IMG/VR virus record: IMGVR_UViG_3300045135_002103 | Span: 1-59,795 of that record | From: a virus | Length of the DNA stretch: 59,795 bases | Reading direction: 5' to 3' (one strand) | Shown: one piece after another, positions 24,073-31,024 of the stretch | Layout of the letters: each line of letters begins with the position of its first letter | Position numbering within the stretch: the first letter of the stretch is position 1 | Translations under genes and position numbers: made by a program | The notes under the pieces: model-generated | The model's database searches: none | Seen by the model: the letters and a program-made list of their open reading frames with translations, nothing else | Told to the model about the DNA's origin: nothing

Positions 24073-24145
24073 CAGATTCCGAAGACACTGTTATAATAAC
24101 AAGGTCTTCAAATGACAAACCCGCAAACATTACCAAAGTATTCAA

Positions 24146-24517
24146 ATGAAAACACAAGCACTTGCCGCACTGGCACTTTGCGCCCTGGCGACACCTGCTA
24201 TGGCTGGTCCCTATGTTTCTACTAAGTCGGAATTCAAGGGAGACGAAGAAGGATATAGCAAAACTGTACACCAAGCCCGATTTGGTTATGCAACCAAACT
24301 GAGCAATGGTATTAAACCCTATGCTGAAATCGGTGCAGGTCTTTCTGCTGCTGATGGTGTAGAAATTCTGGATGGTGATAACTTCACTGTTGCAGAAGTC
24401 GGAGCATCAATCCCCATCACTGAGTCTTTCTCTGCAAAGGCAAAGTTTGAGCACAAGTGGGGTGATAATGATGCCCGTGATTGGAAGTTTGAAGTCGGTA
24501 CAAAGTATAAGTTCTGA
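24146..24517 (+). CDS. Secreted small beta-rich protein, second copy (123 aa)
   Basis: Signal peptide MKTQALAALALCALATPAMA, cleaved before GPY as in the 121-aa protein upstream. The end YKF and alternating pattern again suggest a small beta-barrel or surface beta protein. It is the first gene after the Pho-box-like array and lies 11 bases before pstS, so it is probably co-expressed under phosphate stress. Confidence 0.65.
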   Translation: MKTQALAALALCALATPAMAGPYVSTKSEFKGDEEGYSKTVHQARFGYATKLSNGIKPYAEIGAGLSAADGVEILDGDNFTVAEVGASIPITESFSAKAKFEHKWGDNDARDWKFEVGTKYKF

Positions 24518-24528
24518 GGAATTGAAAA

Positions 24529-25524
24529 ATGAAACGTTCACTTCTCCTTGCGGCAGGTATCACTGCTGCTATCAGTATTCCCGCAGCTGCACAGGCTTTC
24601 TGGTGGGGTGGGGACAAGAAGGCAGACGCCCCTGCTGTCTTCAAACTCAACGGGGCAGGTGCGACATTCCCTGCTCCCCTGTATAACTCTTGGTTCCAAT
24701 CTTTCAATAAAGAAACTGGAAATCAAGTGAACTATCAAGCAGTTGGTAGTGGTGCTGGTGTCCGTCAGTTTACTGCTAAGACTGTTGACTTCGGTGCTTC
24801 TGATGGTGCTGTGTCAGATGCTAAGCAGAAACTACCTATGATTCATGTCCCCATGACTGGTGGTGCCATTGTTCCTGCTTATAACCTGCCTGGTTGTGAT
24901 GCCAAGATGACTCAGACTGAACTTGCTGATGTCTTCCTTGGTAAGATTACAAACTGGAGCACTTTCGGTTGTGCTGACAAGCAGATCGTTACGGTCCATC
25001 GTTCTGATGGTTCTGGTACTACCAAAGGTTTCACTAACTCTCTGGCAGCATTCTCTCCCGAGTGGAAGAAAACTGTAGGAACTGGTAAGTCTGTCCAGTG
25101 GCCTGTTGGTGTTGGTGGTAAGGGTAACTCTGGTGTTGCTGGTGTTATCAAGAACACTCAAGGTGCTATTGGTTATCTGAACTATGGTTATGTGAACGGT
25201 GGTAAGTTCCAACAGGTTGCTCTGCAAAACAAGGCAGGTAACTTTGTAAAAGCAAACAGTGAAACTTCTGCTGCAGGACTTGCCAAGATTGTCTTAGATG
25301 ATAAACTTCGTGGGGCAGATCCTAACCCTGCAGGTGCGAATGCTTACCCAATCGTATCTCTGACCTGGATCCTTGCTTATCCTGAATCCAAAACTGGAGT
25401 GAAGGAAACTCTTCGTTATATGTTGAGTGAAAAAGCACAATCCGTTTCAGATTCTTTGGGTTATGTTCCTCTCCCAGAGTCTCTTCGACAGAAATCTCTT
25501 GCTGCTGTTGACTCTATTAAGTGA
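24529..25524 (+). CDS. pstS: Phosphate-binding protein PstS
   Basis: A periplasmic phosphate-binding protein of 331 residues with a signal peptide (1-23). The ligand loops are GAGATFPAPLYNSWF near 43-57, VGSGAGVRQF near 77-86, SDGAV near 95 and HRSDGSGTTKGF near 163-174, all conserved in PstS. It would deliver phosphate to the host PstCAB transporter; no transporter genes are nearby, as is usual for cyanophages. It ends just before a strong terminator. Confidence 0.95.
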   Translation: MKRSLLLAAGITAAISIPAAAQAFWWGGDKKADAPAVFKLNGAGATFPAPLYNSWFQSFNKETGNQVNYQAVGSGAGVRQFTAKTVDFGASDGAVSDAKQKLPMIHVPMTGGAIVPAYNLPGCDAKMTQTELADVFLGKITNWSTFGCADKQIVTVHRSDGSGTTKGFTNSLAAFSPEWKKTVGTGKSVQWPVGVGGKGNSGVAGVIKNTQGAIGYLNYGYVNGGKFQQVALQNKAGNFVKANSETSAAGLAKIVLDDKLRGADPNPAGANAYPIVSLTWILAYPESKTGVKETLRYMLSEKAQSVSDSLGYVPLPESLRQKSLAAVDSIK

Positions 25525-25543
25525 TATAAGTATAAATCACTAC

Positions 25544-25572
25544 AAAGCACCTCTTGACAGAGGTGCTTTTTT
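25544..25572 (+). terminator. Rho-independent terminator after pstS
   Basis: Stem AAAGCACCTC (25544-25553) with GAGGTGCTTT (25560-25569), loop TTGACA, then T residues. The loop is also the -35 of the next promoter. Confidence 0.9.
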
Positions 25573-25582
25573 ACTATATACT
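25554..25582 (+). promoter_or_regulatory. Sigma70-like promoter built into the terminator
   Basis: TTGACA (25554-25559) is the hairpin loop; 17-base spacer; TATACT (25577-25582). It would drive hli, with AGGAGGT just before its GTG start. Same design as at 5570. Confidence 0.75.
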
Positions 25583-25609
25583 ATGTAAAGAAATATAACA
25601 GGAGGTAAC

Positions 25610-25828
25610 GTGACTGTTACAACTAATGAGCATGGACAGCAAAATCTTTTTGCAAAAGAACCACAGATGTACATCTCTAAGACAGATGCAGAACGTTATG
25701 GTTATGAAACCTATGCCGAAAAAGCAGAGAAGTTGAATGGACGCACTGCTATGCTTGGATTTGTTGCTGCTATTGTTTCTTATACTTTCAGTGGTAGCGT
25801 ATTTTTCTTTGGAGCATTTGGATTCTGA
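25610..25828 (+). CDS. hli: High-light-inducible protein (Hli)
   Basis: 72 residues from GTG 25610 behind AGGAGGT. The chlorophyll-binding helix EKLNGRTAMLGFVAAIVSY (39-57) carries the invariant E, N and R of Hli/Scp proteins. They bind chlorophyll and protect photosystem II during assembly or light stress, which would prolong host photosynthesis. The C-terminus is hydrophobic (SGSVFFFGAFGF). It is followed directly by a small membrane peptide. Confidence 0.9.
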   Translation: MTVTTNEHGQQNLFAKEPQMYISKTDAERYGYETYAEKAEKLNGRTAMLGFVAAIVSYTFSGSVFFFGAFGF

Positions 25829-25914
25829 TGACTGAAGTAATTTTCACTTTAACTTCTGTTGCATTTTTTGTGCTTCTGGGTTATTCTGTACAACAACTCG
25901 CTGAAACTTATTGA
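25828..25914 (+). CDS. 28-aa membrane peptide
   Basis: ATG 25828 overlaps the hli stop. Hydrophobic residues 4-21 (VIFTLTSVAFFVLLGYSV) then QQLAETY. It resembles tiny photosynthetic subunits, but I cannot match it. TGATG junction with the next gene supports translation. Confidence 0.45.
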   Translation: MTEVIFTLTSVAFFVLLGYSVQQLAETY

Positions 25915-26204
25915 TGAATAAGTTCTACCTCTTTTCTAAAAAGTCTTGTGGACCTTGTGCTCTTGTAGATAAATACATGGCAGCAATCAAGGATGAACGC
26001 ACTTCTCTTTTAGAAAAAGTAGACCTTGAAGACTTTAGTGATACCCCCATTCCACAGGAGAACCTTGACCTTGCATCTAAGTACGGTGTAACGGCAACTC
26101 CTGTTCTTATCGTCACATCACCCAACGGTACGTTGCTTGATGAAAAGATTGGGGGTATGCAGATTACACAAAACATTAGAAAGTTATTTGACCAATATGC
26201 CTGA
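25914..26204 (+). CDS. Thioredoxin-like protein with CGPC motif
   Basis: 96 residues with CGPC at 12-15 and the cis-proline region GVTATPVLIV near 61-70. This is the thioredoxin redox site. T4-like phages encode similar small proteins that reduce ribonucleotide reductase; a role in redox control of photosynthetic proteins is also possible. ATG 25914 is preferred to the TTG just before it. Confidence 0.8.
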   Translation: MNKFYLFSKKSCGPCALVDKYMAAIKDERTSLLEKVDLEDFSDTPIPQENLDLASKYGVTATPVLIVTSPNGTLLDEKIGGMQITQNIRKLFDQYA

Positions 26205-26346
26205 TCCAGACGCACTATGGAAAGATGTCCAGAAACTCGACGATTTGTATGAAGAGCTACTGTGGCATCCTGACGATGAGTTACAATTCACCCATGATGG
26301 CAAAAGGGTCATCATTACAAACAAAACATTAGAGGAAAAACAATGA
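26197..26346 (+). CDS. Small hypothetical protein (49 aa)
   Basis: MPDPDALWKDVQKLDDLYEE at the start suggests an acidic amphipathic helix, followed by a beta-like DELQFTHDGKRVIITNK. It overlaps the previous stop and the next ATG. No named family. Confidence 0.55.
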   Translation: MPDPDALWKDVQKLDDLYEELLWHPDDELQFTHDGKRVIITNKTLEEKQ

Positions 26347-26450
26347 ACGAAAAAGCAGAACGTATTAATGGTTGGGCAGCAATGATTGGAGTCATGGCTG
26401 CAATGGGTTCATATGCAACTACTGGGCAAATCATCCCAGGAGTATGGTGA
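26343..26450 (+). CDS. hli: Short high-light-inducible protein (35 aa)
   Basis: The sequence EKAERINGWAAMIGVMAAMG (3-22) is the Hli helix with its E, N and aromatic pattern; the conserved Arg is at position 7 and the product is reduced to little more than that helix, ending IIPGVW. Such minimal Hli proteins occur in cyanophages. Starts at an ATGA junction. Confidence 0.8.
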   Translation: MNEKAERINGWAAMIGVMAAMGSYATTGQIIPGVW

Positions 26451-26587
26451 GCGACGTGTTAGTCATAGCAGCGGCCATGATAGGGGGATTTATATTTGCT
26501 GCCCTATTAACCGATGGAAACGTTGATGATGATGACAATGGACCAGGTGGTGGGATGCTACAACCTGCATACGTTCCCACCCCTTGA
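26444..26587 (+). CDS. Small membrane protein (47 aa)
   Basis: ATG 26444 (or GTG 26447) lies inside the end of the short hli. Residues 5-23 are a membrane helix (VLVIAAAMIGGFIFAALLT) and the tail is acidic then Gly/Pro-rich. The stop overlaps a consensus promoter. Confidence 0.5.
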   Translation: MVSDVLVIAAAMIGGFIFAALLTDGNVDDDDNGPGGGMLQPAYVPTP

Positions 26588-26612
26588 CAAACACAATTAA
26601 ATACTTTATAAT
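26584..26612 (+). promoter_or_regulatory. Perfect sigma70 consensus promoter
   Basis: TTGACA (26584-26589), 17-base spacer, TATAAT (26607-26612), both hexamers perfect. It lies at the end of the 47-aa gene and reads into the SleB-like gene. Confidence 0.75.
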
Positions 26613-26641
26613 TGGGGAGCAAATTCTTGTTCCCTATTTTT

Positions 26642-27028
26642 ATGCTCGCACTTATTCTGGCACTCAGTGCCGTTGATTACGATCATCTTGCTAGGACTGT
26701 TCAGGTTGAGGCTGCAAAGGGGACCATGGATGAATACTGTGTTGCAGTCTCTGTCTTAAATCGTGTCAGGAGTCCCTATTTTCCAAACACGGTTGCTGAT
26801 GTAGTCTATGCTCCTGGTCAATATCAGGGGTTTGATTATCATAGACCTGTAGCAGATTCTAGAGTTGTTGCTCGACTAAAGGATAATAGCAAGATGCTCA
26901 CAGCATATAGTATCATCGGAGATCGTACAGACTTCAAAGGTCAAAGTCAGCTACCATATCGGGTTGCATCCGAAGATCCTATGTGTCATAATAAAGGAAA
27001 TTTCTACCACCACTTCTGGCAAAAATGA
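26642..27028 (+). CDS. SleB-like cell-wall hydrolase
   Basis: After a hydrophobic start (MLALILALSAV), DHLARTVQVEAAKGTMDEYC begins the hydrolase_2/SleB domain; the N-terminal Glu in VEAA is the expected catalytic residue. VLNRVRSPYFPNTVADVV and PGQYQGF complete the pattern. Such enzymes cut peptidoglycan glycan strands. The start is uncertain: ATG 26642 has no ribosome site, TTG 26627 has GGGGAG, but the predicted mRNA begins near 26619. It could aid lysis or virion entry. Confidence 0.75.
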   Translation: MLALILALSAVDYDHLARTVQVEAAKGTMDEYCVAVSVLNRVRSPYFPNTVADVVYAPGQYQGFDYHRPVADSRVVARLKDNSKMLTAYSIIGDRTDFKGQSQLPYRVASEDPMCHNKGNFYHHFWQK

Positions 27029-27447
27029 TTATTAAAGCAATCAAAGAAACTCTGAGTGTTTTTACTAGAGAACCTGCTACAAGTGTAAACTGGACTAAGA
27101 CCACGGAAGAAAAAATTGAATGTGCTATCGATGATAACATCGTAGATTGTGCAGAAATGAATACTCCTCAATATGTTGGTATTCCTGCACCCGCATATCT
27201 AGAAGATGATGAATGGTTTGGTCCTGCTCCAATTCTCACAGAAAAACAAGAAGAATATATTCGACAACAAGAAGCAACTGAAAGACTGCATGAAGATATG
27301 CGTAGAGAGTCTGGGAATGTTGAGTCGAAAGATATTCATCAGGTGATGTATGATATGGCAACTAAGAACTCTGCCACTACTCTTCAACTTGATCCTATCG
27401 GTGGATCTGAAAACTTCCAAGGAGGTTCAGAGAATGTCCATCGATGA
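27025..27447 (+). CDS. Hypothetical protein (140 aa)
   Basis: Starts at an ATGA junction. Acidic, with a helical middle (EKQEEYIRQQEATERLHEDM) and a Gly/Ser-rich end. The last bases contain GGAGG for the next gene. No domain recognised. Confidence 0.55.
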   Translation: MIIKAIKETLSVFTREPATSVNWTKTTEEKIECAIDDNIVDCAEMNTPQYVGIPAPAYLEDDEWFGPAPILTEKQEEYIRQQEATERLHEDMRRESGNVESKDIHQVMYDMATKNSATTLQLDPIGGSENFQGGSENVHR

Positions 27448-27655
27448 TTGGCGATATAGTGACCATAAAATGAAAGTCAGAGAACAATCACTCAAAGTGT
27501 TGCTTTCAAAATTTGGTGGACAACTGAAAGATTCTATCCCTAAATATAGCAACCAATCAATCTATGAGTGTGTTCATGATTGGGTATCCCAAGGAAACAT
27601 GCACACTGCAGGGATTGTAAAATACTATGAGGCATATTATGCAAAAGGTAATTAA
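27434..27655 (+). CDS. Hypothetical protein (73 aa)
   Basis: ATG 27434 follows GGAGG by ten bases. MSIDDWRYSDHKMKVREQSL suggests a small helical soluble protein. The longer in-frame reading from 27350 is within the preceding gene and is not used. Function unknown. Confidence 0.55.
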   Translation: MSIDDWRYSDHKMKVREQSLKVLLSKFGGQLKDSIPKYSNQSIYECVHDWVSQGNMHTAGIVKYYEAYYAKGN

Positions 27656-27863
27656 TGTTTTAGCAGTTCTATCATTTGTAGGAACTGCAGGTATCATCGG
27701 TGGAGGAACATATATTTTCCTTCAGAAAGATGCTATCATTGATGGTATTAAGAAGCAGGTGACGGAAGCAGCAGTTGAGGGAGTATCGGGAGCACTTCCT
27801 GGTCTCATTGATGCTGCTATGCCTGAACTTCCCAATACTACTGGTCCCTCTGTTCCTTTTTGA
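27639..27863 (+). CDS. Small membrane protein (74 aa)
   Basis: Residues 4-28 are hydrophobic with a Gly-rich turn (VLAVLSFVGTAGIIGGGTYI), followed by an amphipathic segment with a run of Ala, Val and Gly. ATG 27639 is chosen; 27627 also possible. It abuts the secreted HEGWH gene. Confidence 0.5.
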   Translation: MQKVINVLAVLSFVGTAGIIGGGTYIFLQKDAIIDGIKKQVTEAAVEGVSGALPGLIDAAMPELPNTTGPSVPF

Positions 27864-27864
27864 T

Positions 27865-28542
27865 ATGAAAAAAATTATTATGAGTTTGTTGGCTGCAGCA
27901 GCAATGTCTGTTCCAGCACTTGCTGATCCAATTAACGAAGATGAGTACTTCACTCCCCATGCTCAGGGATGTATGTTACTCCTAGAGTGTACCGATCATG
28001 TCCAAGAACTCAAAACAGTTTCCGACCTTAACAAGCATAAGGAACTGTCTGATATTAATTACAGTATTGTTGCTAATGAGTTTAACTCTCTCGTCCGATC
28101 ACTTAATAAGGTCGGAGCTAGGGTTTTTCTAGCAGACATGCGATACTTCCCAGTTGGTCATCGTGGTGTCTATCATACTGTAGGCAACAACTTTTTTCTG
28201 AATGTTGCTCATATGCATCGTCCTGGCACTATGATGTCAGTGATGCGTCATGAGGGATGGCACGCTGCACAAGACTGTATGGCAGGAACAATTGAGAATA
28301 ACTTCATTGCCATTATTCACAATCAAGAGGATGTTCCAGAGATGTATCAGGCAATCGCAAAGAGTGCTTATCAGTCTCAACCAAAGGCAATCCCCTGGGA
28401 AAAGGAAGCATATTGGGCAGGACATACTGAAGGTATGACTGCAGCAGCACTTGAGTCTTGTGCTGCAGGAACTATGTGGACTGACTATGAACCCACACCT
28501 ATGACTCGTGAATGGTTGGTAGAAAATAACTACATTAAGTAA
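27865..28542 (+). CDS. Secreted protein with HEGWH (HExxH) motif
   Basis: 225 residues: signal peptide MKKIIMSLLAAAAMSVPALA (1-20), then a globular domain with MRHEGWHAAQDCMAGT, H129-E-x-x-H133, the zincin signature. No third ligand is obvious, although E180s and other His exist downstream. It would act in the periplasm as a metallopeptidase or amidase-like enzyme. It sits near other envelope-directed genes. The start is ATG 27865 after the 74-aa gene; a longer upstream reading has no signal peptide. Confidence 0.6.
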   Translation: MKKIIMSLLAAAAMSVPALADPINEDEYFTPHAQGCMLLLECTDHVQELKTVSDLNKHKELSDINYSIVANEFNSLVRSLNKVGARVFLADMRYFPVGHRGVYHTVGNNFFLNVAHMHRPGTMMSVMRHEGWHAAQDCMAGTIENNFIAIIHNQEDVPEMYQAIAKSAYQSQPKAIPWEKEAYWAGHTEGMTAAALESCAAGTMWTDYEPTPMTREWLVENNYIK

Positions 28543-28748
28543 TGCCAAGGAAAAAGAAGGAAGAATTTAAGTATACTAATTCTAAAGACAGTAAACTATT
28601 TCCACATAAAATATTTCCATGGAGACTTGAGGATAAAAAAGAAAATAAACTTTGTTGGTTTGAGTGTCAAGAACATGTCATAAAATATGTTGAAAGATAC
28701 AAACTAACTAAAACAGAGTATAAATGCCAGTTCAATACATCTAAATAA
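28542..28748 (+). CDS. Small basic protein (68 aa)
   Basis: TAATG junction with the previous gene. Lys-rich (PRKKKEEF at the start) with CWFECQEHVIKY and a final CQFNTSK, giving three cysteines. No domain recognised; its last codons contain a CTAAATA element. Confidence 0.5.
   Translation: MPRKKKEEFKYTNSKDSKLFPHKIFPWRLEDKKENKLCWFECQEHVIKYVERYKLTKTEYKCQFNTSK
28741..28747 (+). promoter_or_regulatory. Late-type element CTAAATA
   Basis: CTAAATA lies 21 bases before the ATG at 28769, the spacing seen for other late elements here. Confidence 0.5.
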
Positions 28749-28768
28749 CTGAGACTTGCTACTCTACT

Positions 28769-29074
28769 ATGGCAGATACAAAACCCAAAGTAGAGAAGGA
28801 AGACCATGATGAAGATAAAAGTGAAGTTCTTGGTAATCTGGTGAAAGTCGTAGTACTTATTTGGTCTGCATCCCTTCTCACATTTAGTTACGTTAGACTT
28901 CCTAACGGTCAAAAGATTTTAGATTTTGATCCAACCTTCATTGCATCGGTCTTTTCTGGTTCATTAGCTGCATTTGGTTTGAGTCCTGCTAAAGCAGGTG
29001 GAAATAGTAATGGCAAAACAGTCAAAAAGAAAGAAGAAGAACCACCTGTAAGATCTGCGATAGAACCAAAATGA
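28769..29074 (+). CDS. Two-helix membrane protein, holin-like (101 aa)
   Basis: Charged N-terminus, a first hydrophobic segment (LVKVVVLIWSASLLTFSYV, 25-43), a polar turn, a second (TFIASVFSGSLAAFGL, 57-72) and a basic tail: the class II holin outline. Other envelope genes and a SleB-like hydrolase lie within 3 kb. Late-type element upstream supports late timing. No sequence signature proves holin function; a small membrane scaffold is possible. Confidence 0.45.
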   Translation: MADTKPKVEKEDHDEDKSEVLGNLVKVVVLIWSASLLTFSYVRLPNGQKILDFDPTFIASVFSGSLAAFGLSPAKAGGNSNGKTVKKKEEEPPVRSAIEPK

Positions 29075-29088
29075 TAGTTTAACTTAAT

Positions 29089-29292
29089 ATGAAGTTTGAT
29101 TTAGATATGGAAGATTTTACAATCATCCAAAATGCATTACATTATTATAAACATGTTGAGAAAAGAGGGCATTTTTCAACATTTGATGAAGAGCGTGTAA
29201 ATAGGTTGAGAGACAAATTGTCTTATCAATTGATACCCAGTAAAGATAGTAAAGATGGAACTGTTCCTTCGCCCTCTAGAAAATCCAAATGA
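29089..29292 (+). CDS. Hypothetical protein (67 aa)
   Basis: Helical, with FTIIQNALHYYKHVEKRGHF then a charged C-terminus; no membrane segment. The end overlaps the next gene. Function unknown. Confidence 0.55.
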   Translation: MKFDLDMEDFTIIQNALHYYKHVEKRGHFSTFDEERVNRLRDKLSYQLIPSKDSKDGTVPSPSRKSK

Positions 29293-29461
29293 CCCAGTAT
29301 GGAGTGTGATTATTTCGATAATCATACTCCTTTTTGGTGTTGGTTATTATATTCGCTATATAATGCGTATGGCTTTTGATGAGTTGAACGATGCCAGAAC
29401 AGATCAACCAAAAGGACGCGGATCAGGATCAAATGATAGCACTCCTGACACACAGGATTGA
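29255..29461 (+). CDS. Small membrane protein (68 aa)
   Basis: One membrane helix (WSVIISIIILLFGVGYYI) in the middle and a polar tail with Gly, Asp and Ser. It overlaps both neighbours by tens of bases. May belong to the same lysis or envelope cassette as the flanking genes. Confidence 0.5.
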   Translation: MELFLRPLENPNDPVWSVIISIIILLFGVGYYIRYIMRMAFDELNDARTDQPKGRGSGSNDSTPDTQD

Positions 29462-29657
29462 AGATACTGAAAAAATGGCACAAGAACTTCGTGACCGTGT
29501 TCGTAAACTTGAAAGATGGGTGTGGGGTGCAGGTGCCATCATTACTGCTCTTATAACTATAGTTGGACTAGTCGAAGCAGTAGATTCAAAGGAGATCGAT
29601 TATGGGCGCAATGACACCACCAAGCAGGAAGTCGTGTTACAACTTCCGCGTAGTTGA
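29391..29657 (+). CDS. Coiled coil plus membrane helix protein, XhlA-like (88 aa)
   Basis: Residues 15-42 form a charged heptad helix (RIEDTEKMAQELRDRVRKL), then a membrane segment WVWGAGAIITALITIVGLV and a short tail. This layout matches haemolysin XhlA-type accessory proteins of phage lysis modules and other small spanin-like proteins. The call is by layout only. Confidence 0.5.
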   Translation: MPEQINQKDADQDQMIALLTHRIEDTEKMAQELRDRVRKLERWVWGAGAIITALITIVGLVEAVDSKEIDYGRNDTTKQEVVLQLPRS

Positions 29658-30060
29658 GATCAATAGAGTTCTTGATGGAGACACAATTGATGTCACCATT
29701 GATCTTGGATTTGATCTTTATAAGAAAGAAAGAGTTAGAGTTGCTGGTGTAGATACTCCAGAGAAAAGAACTAAAGACCTGGAAGAAAAAGAGTTAGGTT
29801 ATGATGCTACTAACTGGCTCAAGGAGAAACTAGAAGGTGCTATTTCTGGCGACGATGAACTCGCAGTTAGAACTGAACTGGTTGGTGGTGTGGGTAAGTA
29901 TGGTCGCCTTCTTGGTTGGTTATATATTGGAGATGCAGAAGTATCGTTAAATGAGCAGATGATCACCGAAGGATATGCCTGGGCATATGATGGTGGAACC
30001 AAGCAAAAGAATTTTGAAGAACTACGTGAAATTCGTAGAGCACACGGAACCTTAATATAA
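29602..30060 (+). CDS. Thermonuclease (staphylococcal nuclease-type)
   Basis: SNase fold with RVLDGDTIDVTIDLGF near 22-37 and RVRVAGVDTPEKR near 45-57; the acidic metal residues D and the Arg/Glu catalytic pair are present. KYGRLLGWLYIGD and LNEQMITEGYAWAY follow the family order. It would degrade host or competing DNA or RNA. ATG 29602 is used (29611 also possible). Overlaps the XhlA-like gene by 56 bases. Confidence 0.85.
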   Translation: MGAMTPPSRKSCYNFRVVEINRVLDGDTIDVTIDLGFDLYKKERVRVAGVDTPEKRTKDLEEKELGYDATNWLKEKLEGAISGDDELAVRTELVGGVGKYGRLLGWLYIGDAEVSLNEQMITEGYAWAYDGGTKQKNFEELREIRRAHGTLI

Positions 30061-30085
30061 GTTAGTTAAAAATTAATGAGAACTG

Positions 30086-30092
30086 TTAAATA
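30086..30092 (+). promoter_or_regulatory. Late-type element TTAAATA
   Basis: TTAAATA 21 bases before ATG 30114, matching the spacing of other late elements in this window. Confidence 0.45.
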
Positions 30093-30113
30093 GTTGATAT
30101 ATTTAGTATTATT

Positions 30114-30239
30114 ATGGCACAATCTACAAGAAGAAAAAAAACTGTTTACGTTAACAACAGTGCATCAAACGAGTTCTTTCTCTTTGTTGCTTTTCACTCA
30201 GCAATGAATGCAATAGCGAATTTTTTCAAAGATGATTGA
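30114..30239 (+). CDS. Small basic protein (41 aa)
   Basis: Starts AQSTRRKKTVYVNN and continues with an aromatic, moderately hydrophobic helix (FFLFVAFHSAMNAI). TGATG junction with the next gene. Not recognised. Confidence 0.5.
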   Translation: MAQSTRRKKTVYVNNSASNEFFLFVAFHSAMNAIANFFKDD

Positions 30240-31024
30240 TGCCAATACCTGATATTCGTTTTAATGATATACAAATAAAGGATGTTTCAATCCCAGAAAT
30301 GCCAAGATGGATGTCATCAAATCCACCTCAGGCAATTCCAATTTACCCACCTGTGACAACGCAGGTGGGTGTTCCTATTGTCAATATGCCTGGATGTGTA
30401 GAGGCGCATATTGATAGTAGTGAGAATCAATCTCTTAAGGATGAAGATCCTAAAAATGTTAGAACCTTTTGTGATGCAGGAACTCCATCATTCAATCCAA
30501 TTGAATATGATGCAAATAAATTGGAGTATGAACATGAAGCACCAGAAGCACCTCCAATCAAACCTCCTGCTAAACCAGAGGCACCTCAAGCACCATCACC
30601 ACAGGTTCCTAAACAAACAACTCCAGAAAGACCTGAGTGCCCTACAAGAGCACAGCAGTTAAAAGATCCTGTAGGAAAAATCCTAGAGGGAAATAAAAAG
30701 ATCGTTGCATATGAAACAGTCGGGAAAGAATGTCTCCCAGTATTTGAGACACTTTCTATCCCCGACCAGATTATTCAGAACATACCATCAGCAGGTATGG
30801 TAACTACTACCGCCTCCATTGCGGTGGTAGCGACGAGTTCCGCACTCCTTGCAAAACCTCTTGCTGATCTTTTGTTAAAAGTGGTGAAACCGACTGTGAA
30901 GAAGGTAATGAAGAAGATTGCGACCTTACGGGGTAAGAAGATCCCGGTACAATCGAAGTCTGAGAGGATTTCTGAACAGAGGATTCGGAACCACGCGATC
31001 CGGAAACTGAAGGGGAAGGAATAG
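30239..31024 (+). CDS. Pro-rich protein with C-terminal hydrophobic segment (261 aa)
   Basis: The N-half is polar with repeated Pro; residues 100-140 are Pro/Glu/Ala-rich (PPIKPPAKPEAPQAPSPQ). Around residue 190-208 a hydrophobic stretch (TTTASIAVVATSSALLA) is followed by a very basic tail with many Lys and Arg. A late element precedes its operon. A virion or membrane-anchored structural role is plausible. Its last 218 bases are also read on the other strand by the minus-strand gene. Confidence 0.6.
   Translation: MPIPDIRFNDIQIKDVSIPEMPRWMSSNPPQAIPIYPPVTTQVGVPIVNMPGCVEAHIDSSENQSLKDEDPKNVRTFCDAGTPSFNPIEYDANKLEYEHEAPEAPPIKPPAKPEAPQAPSPQVPKQTTPERPECPTRAQQLKDPVGKILEGNKKIVAYETVGKECLPVFETLSIPDQIIQNIPSAGMVTTTASIAVVATSSALLAKPLADLLLKVVKPTVKKVMKKIATLRGKKIPVQSKSERISEQRIRNHAIRKLKGKE

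Noticed and set aside
24417-24707. Minus-strand ORF opposite pstS start
   Set aside because: It has no recognisable protein features and lies opposite well-supported genes.
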